Source: Canibacter zhuwentaonis
Lineage (GTDB): Bacteria; Actinomycetota; Actinomycetes; Actinomycetales; Microbacteriaceae
Length of the DNA: 64,000 nt
Strand: one strand, 5' to 3'
NCBI RefSeq assembly: GCF_018531125.1
Contig: NZ_JAHDSY010000005.1
Shown: positions 41,552-51,220 of the stretch, piece after piece
Position numbering within the stretch: the first letter of the stretch is position 1
How the letters are laid out: each line of letters begins with the position of its first letter
Notes under the pieces: model-generated
Seen by the model: the letters and a program-made list of their open reading frames with translations, nothing else
What the model was told of the DNA's origin: nothing
The model's database searches: none
Translations under genes and position numbers: made by a program

Positions 41552-42553
41552 ATGAATCAGAAACAGACTTTACCGCGTGCCCGGGCCGCTGCGAGTTGCG
41601 CACGCTCGCCCGGGCGGAAGCAAACTCCTGAGTCGGTGGGGCAGCTGATGCCCGTGGATGTTTTTGTTGTTGCGCAAGGGCTGATGCCTACGCAGGGACT
41701 AGCGCACGAACCGGCGCAGGAGTCGGTGCGCTGTGCGGTGTGGGGTGATCCGCCACTGCGACTTGATCTTGCGCTCACTGTGCTAGGGTTTGTCAGCACG
41801 CGAAACGGCGCGCAAAAACTGATCGCCGCGGAGGCGGTCGCGGTAAACGGCAAAACAACGCAAAAACCGGCGCTTAAAGTGAACCCGGGCGACGCTGTCG
41901 AAGTGCTGCATGGCAACTGGTATGTGAGCCGCGCCGCCCACAAGCTCGCCGTAGGATTGCAGGCGTTCGAGGTTAGTGCGGCGGGCAAAATTGCGCTAGA
42001 TCTGGGCGCTTCAACGGGTGGATTCACACAGGTTCTTTTAGAACATCAGGCGCGCGCGGTGGTTGCGCTCGATGTGGGCAGCGGGCAGCTTGTGCCTGAG
42101 TTGCGGACGGATCCGCGAGTGCATGTGGTGGAAAACTTCAACGCGCGCTATTTAAGCACCGATGCTCTGCGCGAGCTTGTCGGGGCAGAGCTCGCCAGCC
42201 CCGAGCTGGTTGTTGGCGATCTGTCTTTCATTTCGCTAACGCTTATTTTGCCCGCGATCGCGTCGCTGGCAGCTCCCGGGGCGGATGCTGTGCTGCTGAT
42301 TAAACCGCAGTTTGAGGTTGGCAGAGAGCGGGTTAAAGGCGGCATTGTGAAATCCGCGCAAAACAGGCTCGACGCGGTAAACCGCGTTTGCGAATGCGCG
42401 CTCGAGCACGGCTTGATACCGCGGCAGATTGTGCAGAGTCCGCTCGCGGGAACTCACGGCAATGTTGAATACCTTGTGTATTTTGCGTCCGATACTCAGT
42501 ATGATCGGGCACAATGGGATAGGCGGCTTAGCGCAGTGGTTACACTGGATTAG
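41552..42553 (+). CDS. tlyA: TlyA-family 16S/23S rRNA 2'-O-methyltransferase
   Basis: TlyA has an S4 RNA-binding domain (RLDLALTVLGFVSTRNGAQKL, with VNGKTTQKP) followed by an FtsJ-like methyltransferase with the SAM motif ALDLGASTGGFTQVLLE and GDLSFISLTLILP, and IKPQFEVGRERVKGGIV near the end. In mycobacteria it methylates 16S C1409 and 23S C1920, which sensitises ribosomes to capreomycin. Relative to typical TlyA (about 270 residues) this frame has about 65 extra N-terminal residues of Pro/Gln/Ala low complexity. The true start may be a GTG near 41726, since AGGAG precedes it. Confidence 0.9.
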   Translation: MNQKQTLPRARAAASCARSPGRKQTPESVGQLMPVDVFVVAQGLMPTQGLAHEPAQESVRCAVWGDPPLRLDLALTVLGFVSTRNGAQKLIAAEAVAVNGKTTQKPALKVNPGDAVEVLHGNWYVSRAAHKLAVGLQAFEVSAAGKIALDLGASTGGFTQVLLEHQARAVVALDVGSGQLVPELRTDPRVHVVENFNARYLSTDALRELVGAELASPELVVGDLSFISLTLILPAIASLAAPGADAVLLIKPQFEVGRERVKGGIVKSAQNRLDAVNRVCECALEHGLIPRQIVQSPLAGTHGNVEYLVYFASDTQYDRAQWDRRLSAVVTLD

Positions 42554-42562
42554 GGGGTGTTG

Positions 42563-43477
42563 GTGAGCGCACATAAATCACGCAAGATACTTGTTATTTC
42601 GCATATTGAGCGGGCGGAAGCGATAGCTGCGACCTGTGAGACGGTGAGCGCGCTGGTAGCTCACCATGTTGTGCCCGTGATGGTGGCTGCGGATAGAGAT
42701 GCTTTTGCGCCGCACATCGCAACCTCGCAGATTGCCGTGCTGGGTGCTGATGTGCAGCTTGCCGAGCTTGAAATTGCGATTGTTTTAGGCGGTGACGGCA
42801 CTATTTTGCGCGCCGCAGAGCTGGTGCACGATTCGCACTGCCCAGTTGTCGGGGTTAATCTGGGGCACGTTGGGTTTTTGGCGGAAAAAGAACACCGCGA
42901 TTTAACCGAGACGCTCGAGCTTGTGCTGCAGCGAGACTACAGGGTTGAAAAGCGCAAACTGCTTGAGGTTAAAGTTTTTGACGGGGCGGATGTTGTGCAC
43001 GAAACATTCGCTGTAAACGAAGCTACCGTTGAAAAAACGGTGCGCATGATTGAGGTTGCGATTGGGGTTGATGACCGTCCGTTATTGGCTTTTGGATGTG
43101 ACGGGGTTGTTATGGCAACCGCCACGGGCTCTACTGCGTACGCTTTTTCTGCGGGCGGGCCGGTCGTCTGGCCGAGCGTTGACGCGATGCTGCTCGTGCC
43201 CATAGCGGCACACGCGCTGTTTAACCGTCCGCTTGTTGTAGGTCCTGAGCAGGTGCTTGAAGCGCAGCTGCTACCAAACACTCTCGCTCCTGCGCAGCTG
43301 TGGTGTGACGGCAGGCGCAAATATGAGCTTGTCCCGGGGCAGCGCGTGGCTGTGCGCAGATCCGCTCAAACACTGCAGTTAGCACGCTTACACGAGGGCG
43401 TTTTCACAGACCGCTTGGTGAACAAATTCAAGCTTCCGATTGAGAGTTGGCGACAAACAGGACAGGAGCGCGGATGA
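42563..43477 (+). CDS. nadK: NAD kinase
   Basis: ATP-dependent phosphorylation of NAD to NADP. The signature AIVLGGDGTILRAAEL is present with the conserved GGDG, then GVNLGHVGFLAE, and the C-terminal TGSTAYAFSAGGPVVWP. I chose GTG 42563 because GGGGG at 42553-42557 is five bases upstream. GTG 42557 and TTG 42560 are alternatives with worse spacing. The protein is 304 residues. It overlaps recN by four bases (ATGA), the usual tlyA-nadK-recN actinobacterial order. Confidence 0.95.
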   Translation: MSAHKSRKILVISHIERAEAIAATCETVSALVAHHVVPVMVAADRDAFAPHIATSQIAVLGADVQLAELEIAIVLGGDGTILRAAELVHDSHCPVVGVNLGHVGFLAEKEHRDLTETLELVLQRDYRVEKRKLLEVKVFDGADVVHETFAVNEATVEKTVRMIEVAIGVDDRPLLAFGCDGVVMATATGSTAYAFSAGGPVVWPSVDAMLLVPIAAHALFNRPLVVGPEQVLEAQLLPNTLAPAQLWCDGRRKYELVPGQRVAVRRSAQTLQLARLHEGVFTDRLVNKFKLPIESWRQTGQERG

Positions 43478-45177
43478 TTTCTGAACTTAATATTAAAGAC
43501 CTCGGGGTGATTGCAAACAGCACGATTGCGCTGGGTTCGGGTTTTACCGCGATTACCGGCGAAACCGGCGCGGGCAAAACTATGATCGTAACCGCTCTGG
43601 GGCTGCTAATGGGGGAGCGCAGTGACGCTGCGCTTGTGCGAGAGGGTGCGTCGCAGGCGCGGATAACCGGCATAATAGAGACAGCCAAGCCGCAAGTTTT
43701 AGATATTGTTGACGAGGTTGGCGGCGAAACCGAAGAGGGGGAGCTGCTAATCACCCGCACTGTAAACGTGGATAGCGTAAGCCGTGCGGGAGTTGGCGGG
43801 GCGCGATGTCCTGTGCGAGTGCTGAGCAGGCTCGCATCTGAGATATTCTGCGTGCACGGGCAGAATGATCAGCTGCGGTTAAAAACCCAGCACGAGCAGC
43901 GTGAAACCCTTGACCGGTTTGGGGGCGCGGCGGTATCCGCCGCCCGCGCTGCTTATGAGAGCGTGTACACGCGACGGCTTGAGCTGGAGCGCGAGCACAC
44001 TAACATCACCGAAAACAGGGAGCAACGGCGGCAACAGGCTGAGCAGCTGCGGCGCGCTGTTGAAGATATTAGTCTGGTTGATCCACAGCCTGATGAAATT
44101 GAGCTGTTGCGTGCGCGGATAGAGAAACTTGGCAATTTAGAGTCTTTGCGGGCAAATCTCGCGCGGGCGGTAAATCTGCTCGCCGCTGAGGGAAGTGACG
44201 CGACACAGTGTGACGCGCAGATGCTGATAGGGCAGGCCGCGCAGGCCGCGCAGGATGCGGCGAGCGTTGATAAAACCCTGAGCGACGCTGTCGAGCAGCT
44301 GCAGGATATTGCAACGCGCCTGCAGGATGTCACAGCGGATCTTGTGCGCTACAGCGACGATCTTGAAGGCGGCAGCGAAGCGGAACTCGAGCAGGCGCAA
44401 CAGCGGATTGCAGAGCTAACCCGGCTCGAACGCGTCTACGGAACATCACTGCAGGGCTTGTGGGAGTATCACGATATTGCAGCCGAGCGTCTCAGCGTGT
44501 TTAGCGATGACGACACCCGGCTGCAGGAAATTACGGCAGAGCTAGAAGAGCTGCGCAGCAGGCAAACAGAGGCGGCAGTAAAGCTCACTGAGCTGCGGCA
44601 GGCGGCGGCAGCTGTGTTGGGAGAGCGTGTTACCGCCGAGCTTGCGGCGTTGGCGCTTTCTGACAGCAGCTTTCTAGTTGAGATCAGATCGCAAGAGCCG
44701 ACGATTACAGGAGCGGATGAGATCGCGTTTATGCTGATTCCGTACACGGGAGCTGCGCCGAAACCGCTTTCAAAAACCGCGTCGGGTGGTGAGCTATCAC
44801 GAATTATGCTCGCGCTTGAGGTTGTGCTCGCCGGAAGCGATCCGGTGCCGACCTTTGTTTTTGACGAAATCGATGCGGGAATTGGTGGCGCGGCGGCTAT
44901 TGAAGTTGGTAAAAGGCTTGCCAAGCTGGCGCAGAGCGCGCAGGTTATTGTGGTCACCCACCTGGCGCAGGTTGCGGCTTTTGCGGATAACCACCTGAGC
45001 ATTACCAAAGACGCGAGCGGCGGATTCACGCAGTCGAGTTGTAAACAGCTCAGCGGGGATGCGCGCCTGGCTGAAACTGCGCGGCTGTTGTCTGGGCTGA
45101 GTGACTCTGAGAGCGCTCTGCAACACGCCGCCGAACTTGTTGCAATGGGAAGGGCTGAACTTAAAAATTACCGCTAG
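43474..45177 (+). CDS. recN: DNA repair protein RecN
   Basis: SMC-like ATPase that acts early at DNA double-strand breaks. Walker A is GETGAGKTM near residue 32. A long coiled coil fills the middle (roughly residues 160-400). The C-terminal ABC half has the signature SGGELSRIMLALEVV and Walker B PTFVFDEIDAGIGG. ATG 43474 follows AGGAG and overlaps the nadK stop; the frame runs nine codons further upstream without support. Length is 567 residues, standard. Confidence 0.96.
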   Translation: MISELNIKDLGVIANSTIALGSGFTAITGETGAGKTMIVTALGLLMGERSDAALVREGASQARITGIIETAKPQVLDIVDEVGGETEEGELLITRTVNVDSVSRAGVGGARCPVRVLSRLASEIFCVHGQNDQLRLKTQHEQRETLDRFGGAAVSAARAAYESVYTRRLELEREHTNITENREQRRQQAEQLRRAVEDISLVDPQPDEIELLRARIEKLGNLESLRANLARAVNLLAAEGSDATQCDAQMLIGQAAQAAQDAASVDKTLSDAVEQLQDIATRLQDVTADLVRYSDDLEGGSEAELEQAQQRIAELTRLERVYGTSLQGLWEYHDIAAERLSVFSDDDTRLQEITAELEELRSRQTEAAVKLTELRQAAAAVLGERVTAELAALALSDSSFLVEIRSQEPTITGADEIAFMLIPYTGAAPKPLSKTASGGELSRIMLALEVVLAGSDPVPTFVFDEIDAGIGGAAAIEVGKRLAKLAQSAQVIVVTHLAQVAAFADNHLSITKDASGGFTQSSCKQLSGDARLAETARLLSGLSDSESALQHAAELVAMGRAELKNYR

Positions 45178-45208
45178 TTAAATGGTGGGATAATGTTAAA
45201 ATAACATG

Positions 45209-46462
45209 ATGTTTGGAAAAATATTTCGCACAGTCGGTGCAAATCTTAATAGCAGTTCTAAACTAACGGAGAGCGAGCTTGCTGAACACCCGGATATTAA
45301 ACGGGTCGATATGTCGCGCCTTGACAGTGATACACGTGAAATGTATCGCGAAGCGCGCGATCTATCAGAAGAACACTCTGAACTGATTGCCAAATACGGC
45401 GACGGCAGCAGCAGTGTTAAAGTTCGTAACCCCTTCAAAATCGGTCTAATAGCCGCTATGGGCGTTTTGGTAACGCTCGCAGCGTCATCACTTTTGCAGC
45501 AGGCCAGCAGTGTTATCGTTTACGTTGTTGGTGCCTTGTTTATTGCGCTGGGGCTTGATCCGCTGGTACGAAGGCTGGAGCGTCGCGGTGTGAAGCGCGG
45601 TCTCGGCGTAGTGATTGTGTTCCTGGGGCTTTTTGCTATTATCGGCGGTATTTTTGCGATTGTGATCCCGGTTATTATTAAAGAGGTTAGTAACCTGGTC
45701 GAGCAGGCACCAACCTACTACAACAACCTGGTGCGCGAGTCGTGGTTTATGAACCTTGATCGCGCTGCTAGTAAGTTCTTCGACCTTGAAGAGATTGTTG
45801 GAATGGGTCGCGACTACATCGCAAACCCCGGCAATATCAGCTCTTTTGCGAACGGTGCTTTGCAGGTTGGCCTGGGTATCGCATCCGCTATCACCGCAAC
45901 TATGATTGTGCTGATTTTGAGCCTTTACTTTCTGGCTTCTATGCGCAGCATTAAGCGCGGATTCTACTCGCTAGTGCCAAAAACCAGCCGCGCGCGTGTT
46001 ATCGACATCACCGAGCAGGTTTCCGACTCGGTTGGTGGATATATCGCAGGTCAGGCAACAATTGCGTTCACCAACGCGGTGCTCGGCTTCATTATGATGA
46101 CGATTGTTGGTGTGCCGTTTGCGGTGCTCGTTGCAGTTGGCGTGTTCTTCCTGGCGCTAATCCCGCTCGTTGGTGCGCTTACCGCAACCGTGCTGGTGGT
46201 TATTGTGGCGTTCTTCAACTCGCCTATGACCGCGCTAATTGCCGGAGTCTACTACCTGATTTATATGCAGCTTGAGGCATACGTACTCACGCCGCGCATT
46301 ATGAATAAGGCGGTTGATATTCCGGGCGCAATGGTTGTTGTTGGTGTGCTCACCGGCGGCACCCTGTTCGGTGTGCTGGGCGCGCTGATGGCCATCCCTG
46401 TGACCGCGAGCATTATGATGATCGTGAAACAGGTTTGGATTCCGATTCAAGACAAGCGCTAG
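45209..46462 (+). CDS. AI-2E family transporter (PerM-like)
   Basis: A 417-residue membrane protein of the AI-2E/PerM family, with about seven hydrophobic segments. The N-terminal 70 residues are hydrophilic. IRxxxx-type family features include VYVVGALFIALGLDPLVRRL near the start and GTLFGVLGALMAIPVTASIM near the end. Two ATGs lie together at 45206 and 45209. A TAAAAT at 45197-45202 is placed so that transcription would start at about the second ATG, suggesting a leaderless message. The family includes quorum-signal exporters and Na/H antiporters; the substrate here is unknown. Confidence 0.85.
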   Translation: MFGKIFRTVGANLNSSSKLTESELAEHPDIKRVDMSRLDSDTREMYREARDLSEEHSELIAKYGDGSSSVKVRNPFKIGLIAAMGVLVTLAASSLLQQASSVIVYVVGALFIALGLDPLVRRLERRGVKRGLGVVIVFLGLFAIIGGIFAIVIPVIIKEVSNLVEQAPTYYNNLVRESWFMNLDRAASKFFDLEEIVGMGRDYIANPGNISSFANGALQVGLGIASAITATMIVLILSLYFLASMRSIKRGFYSLVPKTSRARVIDITEQVSDSVGGYIAGQATIAFTNAVLGFIMMTIVGVPFAVLVAVGVFFLALIPLVGALTATVLVVIVAFFNSPMTALIAGVYYLIYMQLEAYVLTPRIMNKAVDIPGAMVVVGVLTGGTLFGVLGALMAIPVTASIMMIVKQVWIPIQDKR

Positions 46463-46490
46463 CGTGCAAAATAGGCGACCAGACTGGCGG

Positions 46491-46499
46491 TGGTATAAT
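46491..46499 (+). promoter_or_regulatory. Extended -10 promoter of pyrG with almost no leader
   Basis: TGG followed by TATAAT at 46494-46499 is a perfect extended -10 element. The pyrG GTG is at 46508, eight bases past the hexamer, so transcription would start at or within two bases of the start codon. No good -35 is seen at the right distance. Confidence 0.65.
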
Positions 46500-46507
46500 T
46501 GAAACCC

Positions 46508-48160
46508 GTGAGCTCAAGAAAAATTACAAAACACATTTTTGTTACGGGTGGCGTTGTTTCATCGCTTGGCAAAGGGCTTACCGCCGCCAGTCTTGGTAAT
46601 CTATTAACCGCGCGCGGTTTGCGCGTGGTGATGCAAAAACTAGATCCGTATTTAAACGTTGATCCGGGCACTATGAACCCGTTCCAGCACGGTGAAGTGT
46701 TTATAACTAACGACGGAGCTGAAACCGACCTTGACATTGGTCACTACGAGCGTTTCCTTGGTATTGATTTAAGCGGCGCAGCAAATGTCACAACCGGACA
46801 GGTTTATTCTGATGTAATCGCGGCAGAGCGCCGCGGTGACTATCTCGGGCAGACAGTGCAGGTTATTCCGCACATTACAAACGAGATTAAACGCAGAATG
46901 CGGATACAGGCGCAAGAGCGTCCGCAGCCCGACGTTATTATCACCGAAATCGGCGGCACCGTTGGTGATATTGAGTCACAGCCTTTTCTCGAGTCGGCAC
47001 GTCAGGTGCGGCACGAGCTGGGGCGTAACAACGTAATTTTTGTGCACGTTTCGCTGGTGCCTTTTATGGGCGCATCGGGCGAGCAGAAAACAAAACCAAC
47101 ACAGCATTCTGTTGTTGCGCTGCGCTCTATCGGTATTCAGCCTGACGCGCTCGTGCTGCGCAGTGATCGCCCTGTTACAGAAGAAAATTTAAGCAAAATC
47201 GCGCTAATGTGCAACGTTGAGCAGAACGCGGTTGTAAACGCAATCGATGTGAGCAGTATTTATGATCTGCCACGGTTGCTTAACGAACAGGGGCTTGACG
47301 CAACAATTATTAATCACCTGCAGCTTGCTGATGCTGCGAGTGAAGTTGACTGGAGCAGATGGCAGCCGGTGCTTGACTCGGTGCACAATCCGCGCCACGA
47401 GGTGACAATTGCGTTGATCGGCAAATACATTGACCTGCCAGATGCCTACATCTCGGTAACGGAGGCACTGCGGGCGGGCGGTTTCGCGCACGGCTCCAAT
47501 GTCAATATTAAATGGGTTGTGTCAGATGACTGCGAAACGCAAGAACAGGCGGCAAAACAGCTTGCAGACGTTGATGCAATATGTGTTCCGGGAGGTTTCG
47601 GAGCGCGCGGTGTTGAGGGTAAAATCGGGGCGTTACAGTACGCGCGCGAAAATAAAATCCCAACTCTCGGGCTGTGCCTTGGAATGCAGCTGATGGTTAT
47701 TGAATACGCCCGTCACATGGCATATCTACCGGCAGCATCTTCAACAGAGTTTGACGAAAAAACACCCGTGCCGGTTATTGCAACAATGGCCGAACAGGTT
47801 GATATTCTTGACGGCGGTAACCTCGGCGGCACAATGCGTCTGGGGCTGTACAAAGCAAAGTTCGAGCCGGGAACTCTGGCCGCGCAGCTGTATGGTACCC
47901 TATCCGCTGCAGAAAGACACCGTCACAGGTACGAGGTTAACAACAAGTACCGCCAGCAGATAGCTGACGCCGGGCTTGTTTTCTCTGGCACCAGCCCAGA
48001 CGGCAAACTCATGGAGTATGCCGAACTGCCGCAAAACGTGCATCCGTTCTACATCGCAACGCAGGCACACCCGGAGCTGCGCTCCCGCCCGAGCGACCCG
48101 CATCCGCTATTTGCAGGGCTTGTGGCGGCCGCAATAGAGCGTAACTCCGCCGCAAAATAG
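46508..48160 (+). CDS. pyrG: CTP synthase
   Basis: Converts UTP to CTP with glutamine as nitrogen donor. The synthetase half starts KHIFVTGGVVSSLGKGL and includes GTVGDIESQPFLE. The glutaminase half has the nucleophile Cys in PTLGLCLGMQLMVIEYAR and a His-Glu pair in THPEL-like AQAHPELRSRPSDPHPLF. Length is 550 residues. The open frame reaches TTG 46499, but that codon overlaps the TATAAT box, so GTG 46508 is the start. xerD follows after seven bases; the NUDIX gene usual between them in actinobacteria is absent. Confidence 0.96.
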   Translation: MSSRKITKHIFVTGGVVSSLGKGLTAASLGNLLTARGLRVVMQKLDPYLNVDPGTMNPFQHGEVFITNDGAETDLDIGHYERFLGIDLSGAANVTTGQVYSDVIAAERRGDYLGQTVQVIPHITNEIKRRMRIQAQERPQPDVIITEIGGTVGDIESQPFLESARQVRHELGRNNVIFVHVSLVPFMGASGEQKTKPTQHSVVALRSIGIQPDALVLRSDRPVTEENLSKIALMCNVEQNAVVNAIDVSSIYDLPRLLNEQGLDATIINHLQLADAASEVDWSRWQPVLDSVHNPRHEVTIALIGKYIDLPDAYISVTEALRAGGFAHGSNVNIKWVVSDDCETQEQAAKQLADVDAICVPGGFGARGVEGKIGALQYARENKIPTLGLCLGMQLMVIEYARHMAYLPAASSTEFDEKTPVPVIATMAEQVDILDGGNLGGTMRLGLYKAKFEPGTLAAQLYGTLSAAERHRHRYEVNNKYRQQIADAGLVFSGTSPDGKLMEYAELPQNVHPFYIATQAHPELRSRPSDPHPLFAGLVAAAIERNSAAK

Positions 48161-48167
48161 GCGAACG

Positions 48168-49139
48168 GTGGCAGAGCTGGCGGATCATAAGATAACCTCA
48201 ACAACGGCGCGGGCGCTTAAAAAGTTTCTGCAGTATCTTGAATTTGAGCGCGGTTTAAGTGAAAATACTCAGCTCGCGTACCGGCAGGATATTAATATTT
48301 ATGCCGAGTTTTTAGCGACCCGGCAAATTGCCGAGATAACCACGGTTACGCGCGAAAATATCAGTGATTTTGTACGGTTTTTAAGCGAGTCGGGTGCCAG
48401 CCGCACGAGCATTGCCAGGCGAATTGCGGCGGTGCGTCTGCTGCACGAGTATTTACAGCAGGCGGGGTTGAGCGCCGGCAATCCGGCGGATCTTATAAAA
48501 CCCCCAAAACAGCGGCAGTATATGCCACGGGTGCTAGCTATTTCCGAGGTTACCGCGCTCTTAGACGCGGTCGGGGCGGATGCGCCTGACGCAACCCCTC
48601 TGCAATTGCGGGATAGGGCGCTGCTTGAGCTGCTGTACGCGAGCGGAATGCGGGTTTCTGAGGCGGTTAAAATTGACATGGACGATCTCTACGACAGCGC
48701 CGGACAGGTGGCAGAGCCGCTGCGCGCGGGCGGGTTTATCCGCGTGCGAGGCAAAGGTGGTAAGCAGCGGCTGGTGCCGTTTGGGCGTTACGCGGGGGAG
48801 GCGCTAGAGCGCTACCTGGTGCGCGCCCGTCCGGGGTATGCTGCCCTGGGGAAGGAATCCGCCGCGCTTTTTCTCGGACCGCGCGGGGCGCGTGTGAGCC
48901 GCCAAACAGCTTGGCTGGTGATTAAGGCCGCTGCCCAGCGTGCGAAAATAACCGCAGAGGTGTCGCCGCACACGCTCCGGCATTCTTTTGCAACGCACCT
49001 GTTGAACGGGGGAGCGGACGTGCGCAGCGTGCAAGAGCTGCTCGGGCACGCATCCGTTGTCACAACCCAGATTTACACGCACGTTACCTCTAACGTGCTG
49101 CGCGAGCACTACATGAGCGCGCATCCGCGGGCTAAATAG
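48168..49139 (+). CDS. xerD: Site-specific tyrosine recombinase XerD
   Basis: Resolves chromosome dimers at dif together with XerC. The catalytic residues of the tyrosine recombinase family are visible: Arg in YASGMRVSEA, Lys in VRGKGGKQRLVPFG, His/Arg in SPHTLRHSFATHLLNGGADVR, His in LLGHASVVTTQIYTHV with the Tyr. The N-terminal SAM-like domain (QYLEFERGLSENTQLAYRQD) is complete. It is 323 residues; GTG 48168 comes after AACGGTG. Position after pyrG is typical of actinobacterial xerD. Confidence 0.94.
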   Translation: MAELADHKITSTTARALKKFLQYLEFERGLSENTQLAYRQDINIYAEFLATRQIAEITTVTRENISDFVRFLSESGASRTSIARRIAAVRLLHEYLQQAGLSAGNPADLIKPPKQRQYMPRVLAISEVTALLDAVGADAPDATPLQLRDRALLELLYASGMRVSEAVKIDMDDLYDSAGQVAEPLRAGGFIRVRGKGGKQRLVPFGRYAGEALERYLVRARPGYAALGKESAALFLGPRGARVSRQTAWLVIKAAAQRAKITAEVSPHTLRHSFATHLLNGGADVRSVQELLGHASVVTTQIYTHVTSNVLREHYMSAHPRAK

Positions 49140-49144
49140 GGTGT

Positions 49145-50491
49145 TTAGCGGCACCAGTCGGCAGTTACGCCAGGCGCGCTAAAAAGTGTTTTGCCCGTGG
49201 CTAGCTCGATCACGCTCAGCTGTGATTGGGAGTTGGCGGCAGTTACGCGGGCGAGCGCAAACTGCTCGTTTGCGCTCACACAAACACCGGTTATTTTACT
49301 GCTTTCGGCCGCCGGTTCATACAGTGAAGCGCCATTATATAACAGGTTATTATCCCGGATGCTGAGCACGCCATCAAAAACGGTTTTGGAGGTGGGCAAA
49401 GGGAACATTACATCCGCTACGCTTTCTGGCTGCTCGGTGAATATTTCTGCCGTATTCATTTTTGCCAGTAATTGTGCGACCTGCTCCGCGCTTATTTGGG
49501 TGGCGGCACCGTTTAACGGCACACGATAGTAGCTGCCCGACTCGGTTTGCAGCACTGCCTCACTGCTGCCCGGAATAAAAGCCCAGGAGGTTACGGTGAG
49601 TTCGTTGCCCGCTTCGTTGCGCACACTGCGCACCGTGTCGGGATCTATTTTGCTAACTGGGTACAGGTGTAAATTATCGCTGACTCCGTTGAAAAACTTG
49701 ATTCCCAGCAGCGCCCCGTCGTCGCTAAACGCGAGGGCACGGCGCTGCTGCGTGGGAGTTTGGGGGATTATTGTCTGCTCTGCGGGGATGTGCGCGGCGC
49801 GCTCTGGGGTGCGACCTGCCGGATTGTCAGTGGCAGCAGCTGCCGCACCGTCTGCGCGAGCGGTCGCACTGCCTATCCGCTGCACAAGAAAATCCATTGC
49901 CCGCGCGTTGTTCTGCTTCGTGACCGCTAGCCAGTCGCCACCGCGCGCAAAATCCGTTATCCGTGCGCCCTCAAAAAGCTCGATGCCGCTCGCCGTGCTG
50001 TTGCCGTTTTTGGGGTTGGTAATTGATCCGCTCGCTGCCACGCGGTAGGCAATTATTTTGTCCTGCGCGGTTGTTTGTGTTTCGGCGGGGCGCGGCTTCA
50101 AAACCGTCAGATCCAGCGGATCGGTCGTAAACTCGCCAGTAATCGCGCGGCTCGTGCCGGTTGTTGCGGATGTAACAGCGGTTTCGGCCCGATATGTGAC
50201 ACCCGCCAACAGAGGCCTGGCGAAAGTTAAGATTAGTTTATTTTCTGTCACCGAGGCGGTTATATCGGCGGCGGGTGTGAGCTTGATCTCACCGAGATTA
50301 TCGGCGTTAATACTCTGGTTGAAGGCGAGCGCAACGCGCTGTTGCGGCAGGGCGGTTGCGAGGTTTGAGTTGAGTGTGATTTCTCGCAGTTTTGGACCCG
50401 ACTGCAGGCTCACAAGTGCCAGCGCAATAACCGTGAACAGCAGAACCAAAACTACCGCACCCGAGGTGATTTGAAAAGTTCTGTCGCGCAC
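49145..50491 (-). CDS. Membrane-anchored Ig-like/propeller surface protein, function unknown
   Basis: A 448-residue protein with a single N-terminal transmembrane segment (about residues 8-28, GAVVLVLLFTVIALALVSL). A short bacterial Ig-like domain (about 35-125) follows, with FNQSINADNLGEIKLTPAAD and GVTYRAETAV in the SbsA-like pattern. The rest is beta-rich and repetitive in a way that suggests a propeller, with an Ala/Thr/Pro-rich insertion near residues 205-245. I do not recognise a catalytic motif. It is likely the last gene of the three-gene minus-strand unit; its stop is close to the convergent xerD. Confidence 0.65.
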   Translation of the reverse strand: MRDRTFQITSGAVVLVLLFTVIALALVSLQSGPKLREITLNSNLATALPQQRVALAFNQSINADNLGEIKLTPAADITASVTENKLILTFARPLLAGVTYRAETAVTSATTGTSRAITGEFTTDPLDLTVLKPRPAETQTTAQDKIIAYRVAASGSITNPKNGNSTASGIELFEGARITDFARGGDWLAVTKQNNARAMDFLVQRIGSATARADGAAAAATDNPAGRTPERAAHIPAEQTIIPQTPTQQRRALAFSDDGALLGIKFFNGVSDNLHLYPVSKIDPDTVRSVRNEAGNELTVTSWAFIPGSSEAVLQTESGSYYRVPLNGAATQISAEQVAQLLAKMNTAEIFTEQPESVADVMFPLPTSKTVFDGVLSIRDNNLLYNGASLYEPAAESSKITGVCVSANEQFALARVTAANSQSQLSVIELATGKTLFSAPGVTADWCR

Positions 50492-51220
50492 CTAGTTCAC
50501 CGCCAAATACGGGTTTTGCGGCGCTTGCACAGGCTCAATGCTGGTGCTGTGCAGCAGCGTTGTAGTTAGCGCGGTCGCGTTCGGGTTGTTGATAAAAAAT
50601 CCGGTCACTCGCACCCACTGCCCGGGTTGGTAGGTCGTCTGCCAGTTGGGCATATAGACGGGCACGCTCAGAGCCTGCGCGTCAACAACGCAACAGGTTA
50701 CAGAATACCTGCTCACGCGCATAATTTGCGGATTGCGATCGTCGGCGGCGACAAATCCGGTCACATCGACTGCCTGCCCTGAGAGCTCGCTCGTCGCGAT
50801 GCCGCCAGCGAGCGTGTTTGCCCAGTCGGCAATGCTACGACTGGTGCTGTCGCCGCTTGTGGAGGAAATGGCGGATGATTTGCCCGCAGCGCCGATTTTG
50901 GTGCCGGTGCTGGCGCGTTCTGCGGAGAGTGACGCCGGAGGTAACAGCACGAGCGGAATTAAGATTAGTGCCGCGATAACGCCAGCTACGCGACCGAGGA
51001 GGCTGCGCGGCGGGTTGGTTGTGGTGCCATCGCAGGTAGCGATCCGCGCAAACTCGTTGCCGAGCATAATTAACAGTGCGATAATTGCGGCAAGCAGCGT
51101 GAAAACGGTGTAGCGCGGATGCACGTAAAGGGTTAGTTTGCCCGTGACGATAAGCGCGAGAGCGCAGATGCACGCTGCCAGCGCGAGTAGTTTGCCGAGT
51201 AATTGTGGTTTCTTAAACAA
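50492..51220 (-). CDS. TIGR03943 (YcgQ-like) membrane protein
   Basis: A 242-residue protein with three or so N-terminal hydrophobic segments (about residues 10-28, 35-55 and 82-100) and a C-terminal soluble domain. That domain's VDVTGFVAADDRNPQIMRVSRYSVTCCVVDAQA stretch, seen in two parts, and the YQPGQWVRVTGFF motif are typical of TIGR03943/DUF1980. The family is nearly always encoded beside a YraQ/YcgR permease, as here, where it overlaps the permease by eight bases. The pair is thought to form a membrane complex; the transported species is not established. Confidence 0.78.
   Translation of the reverse strand: MFKKPQLLGKLLALAACICALALIVTGKLTLYVHPRYTVFTLLAAIIALLIMLGNEFARIATCDGTTTNPPRSLLGRVAGVIAALILIPLVLLPPASLSAERASTGTKIGAAGKSSAISSTSGDSTSRSIADWANTLAGGIATSELSGQAVDVTGFVAADDRNPQIMRVSRYSVTCCVVDAQALSVPVYMPNWQTTYQPGQWVRVTGFFINNPNATALTTTLLHSTSIEPVQAPQNPYLAVN

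Noticed and set aside
46499..46507. TTG at 46499 as the pyrG start
   Set aside because: It overlaps the TATAAT -10 element, so the transcript cannot include it; GTG 46508 matches the normal N terminus.
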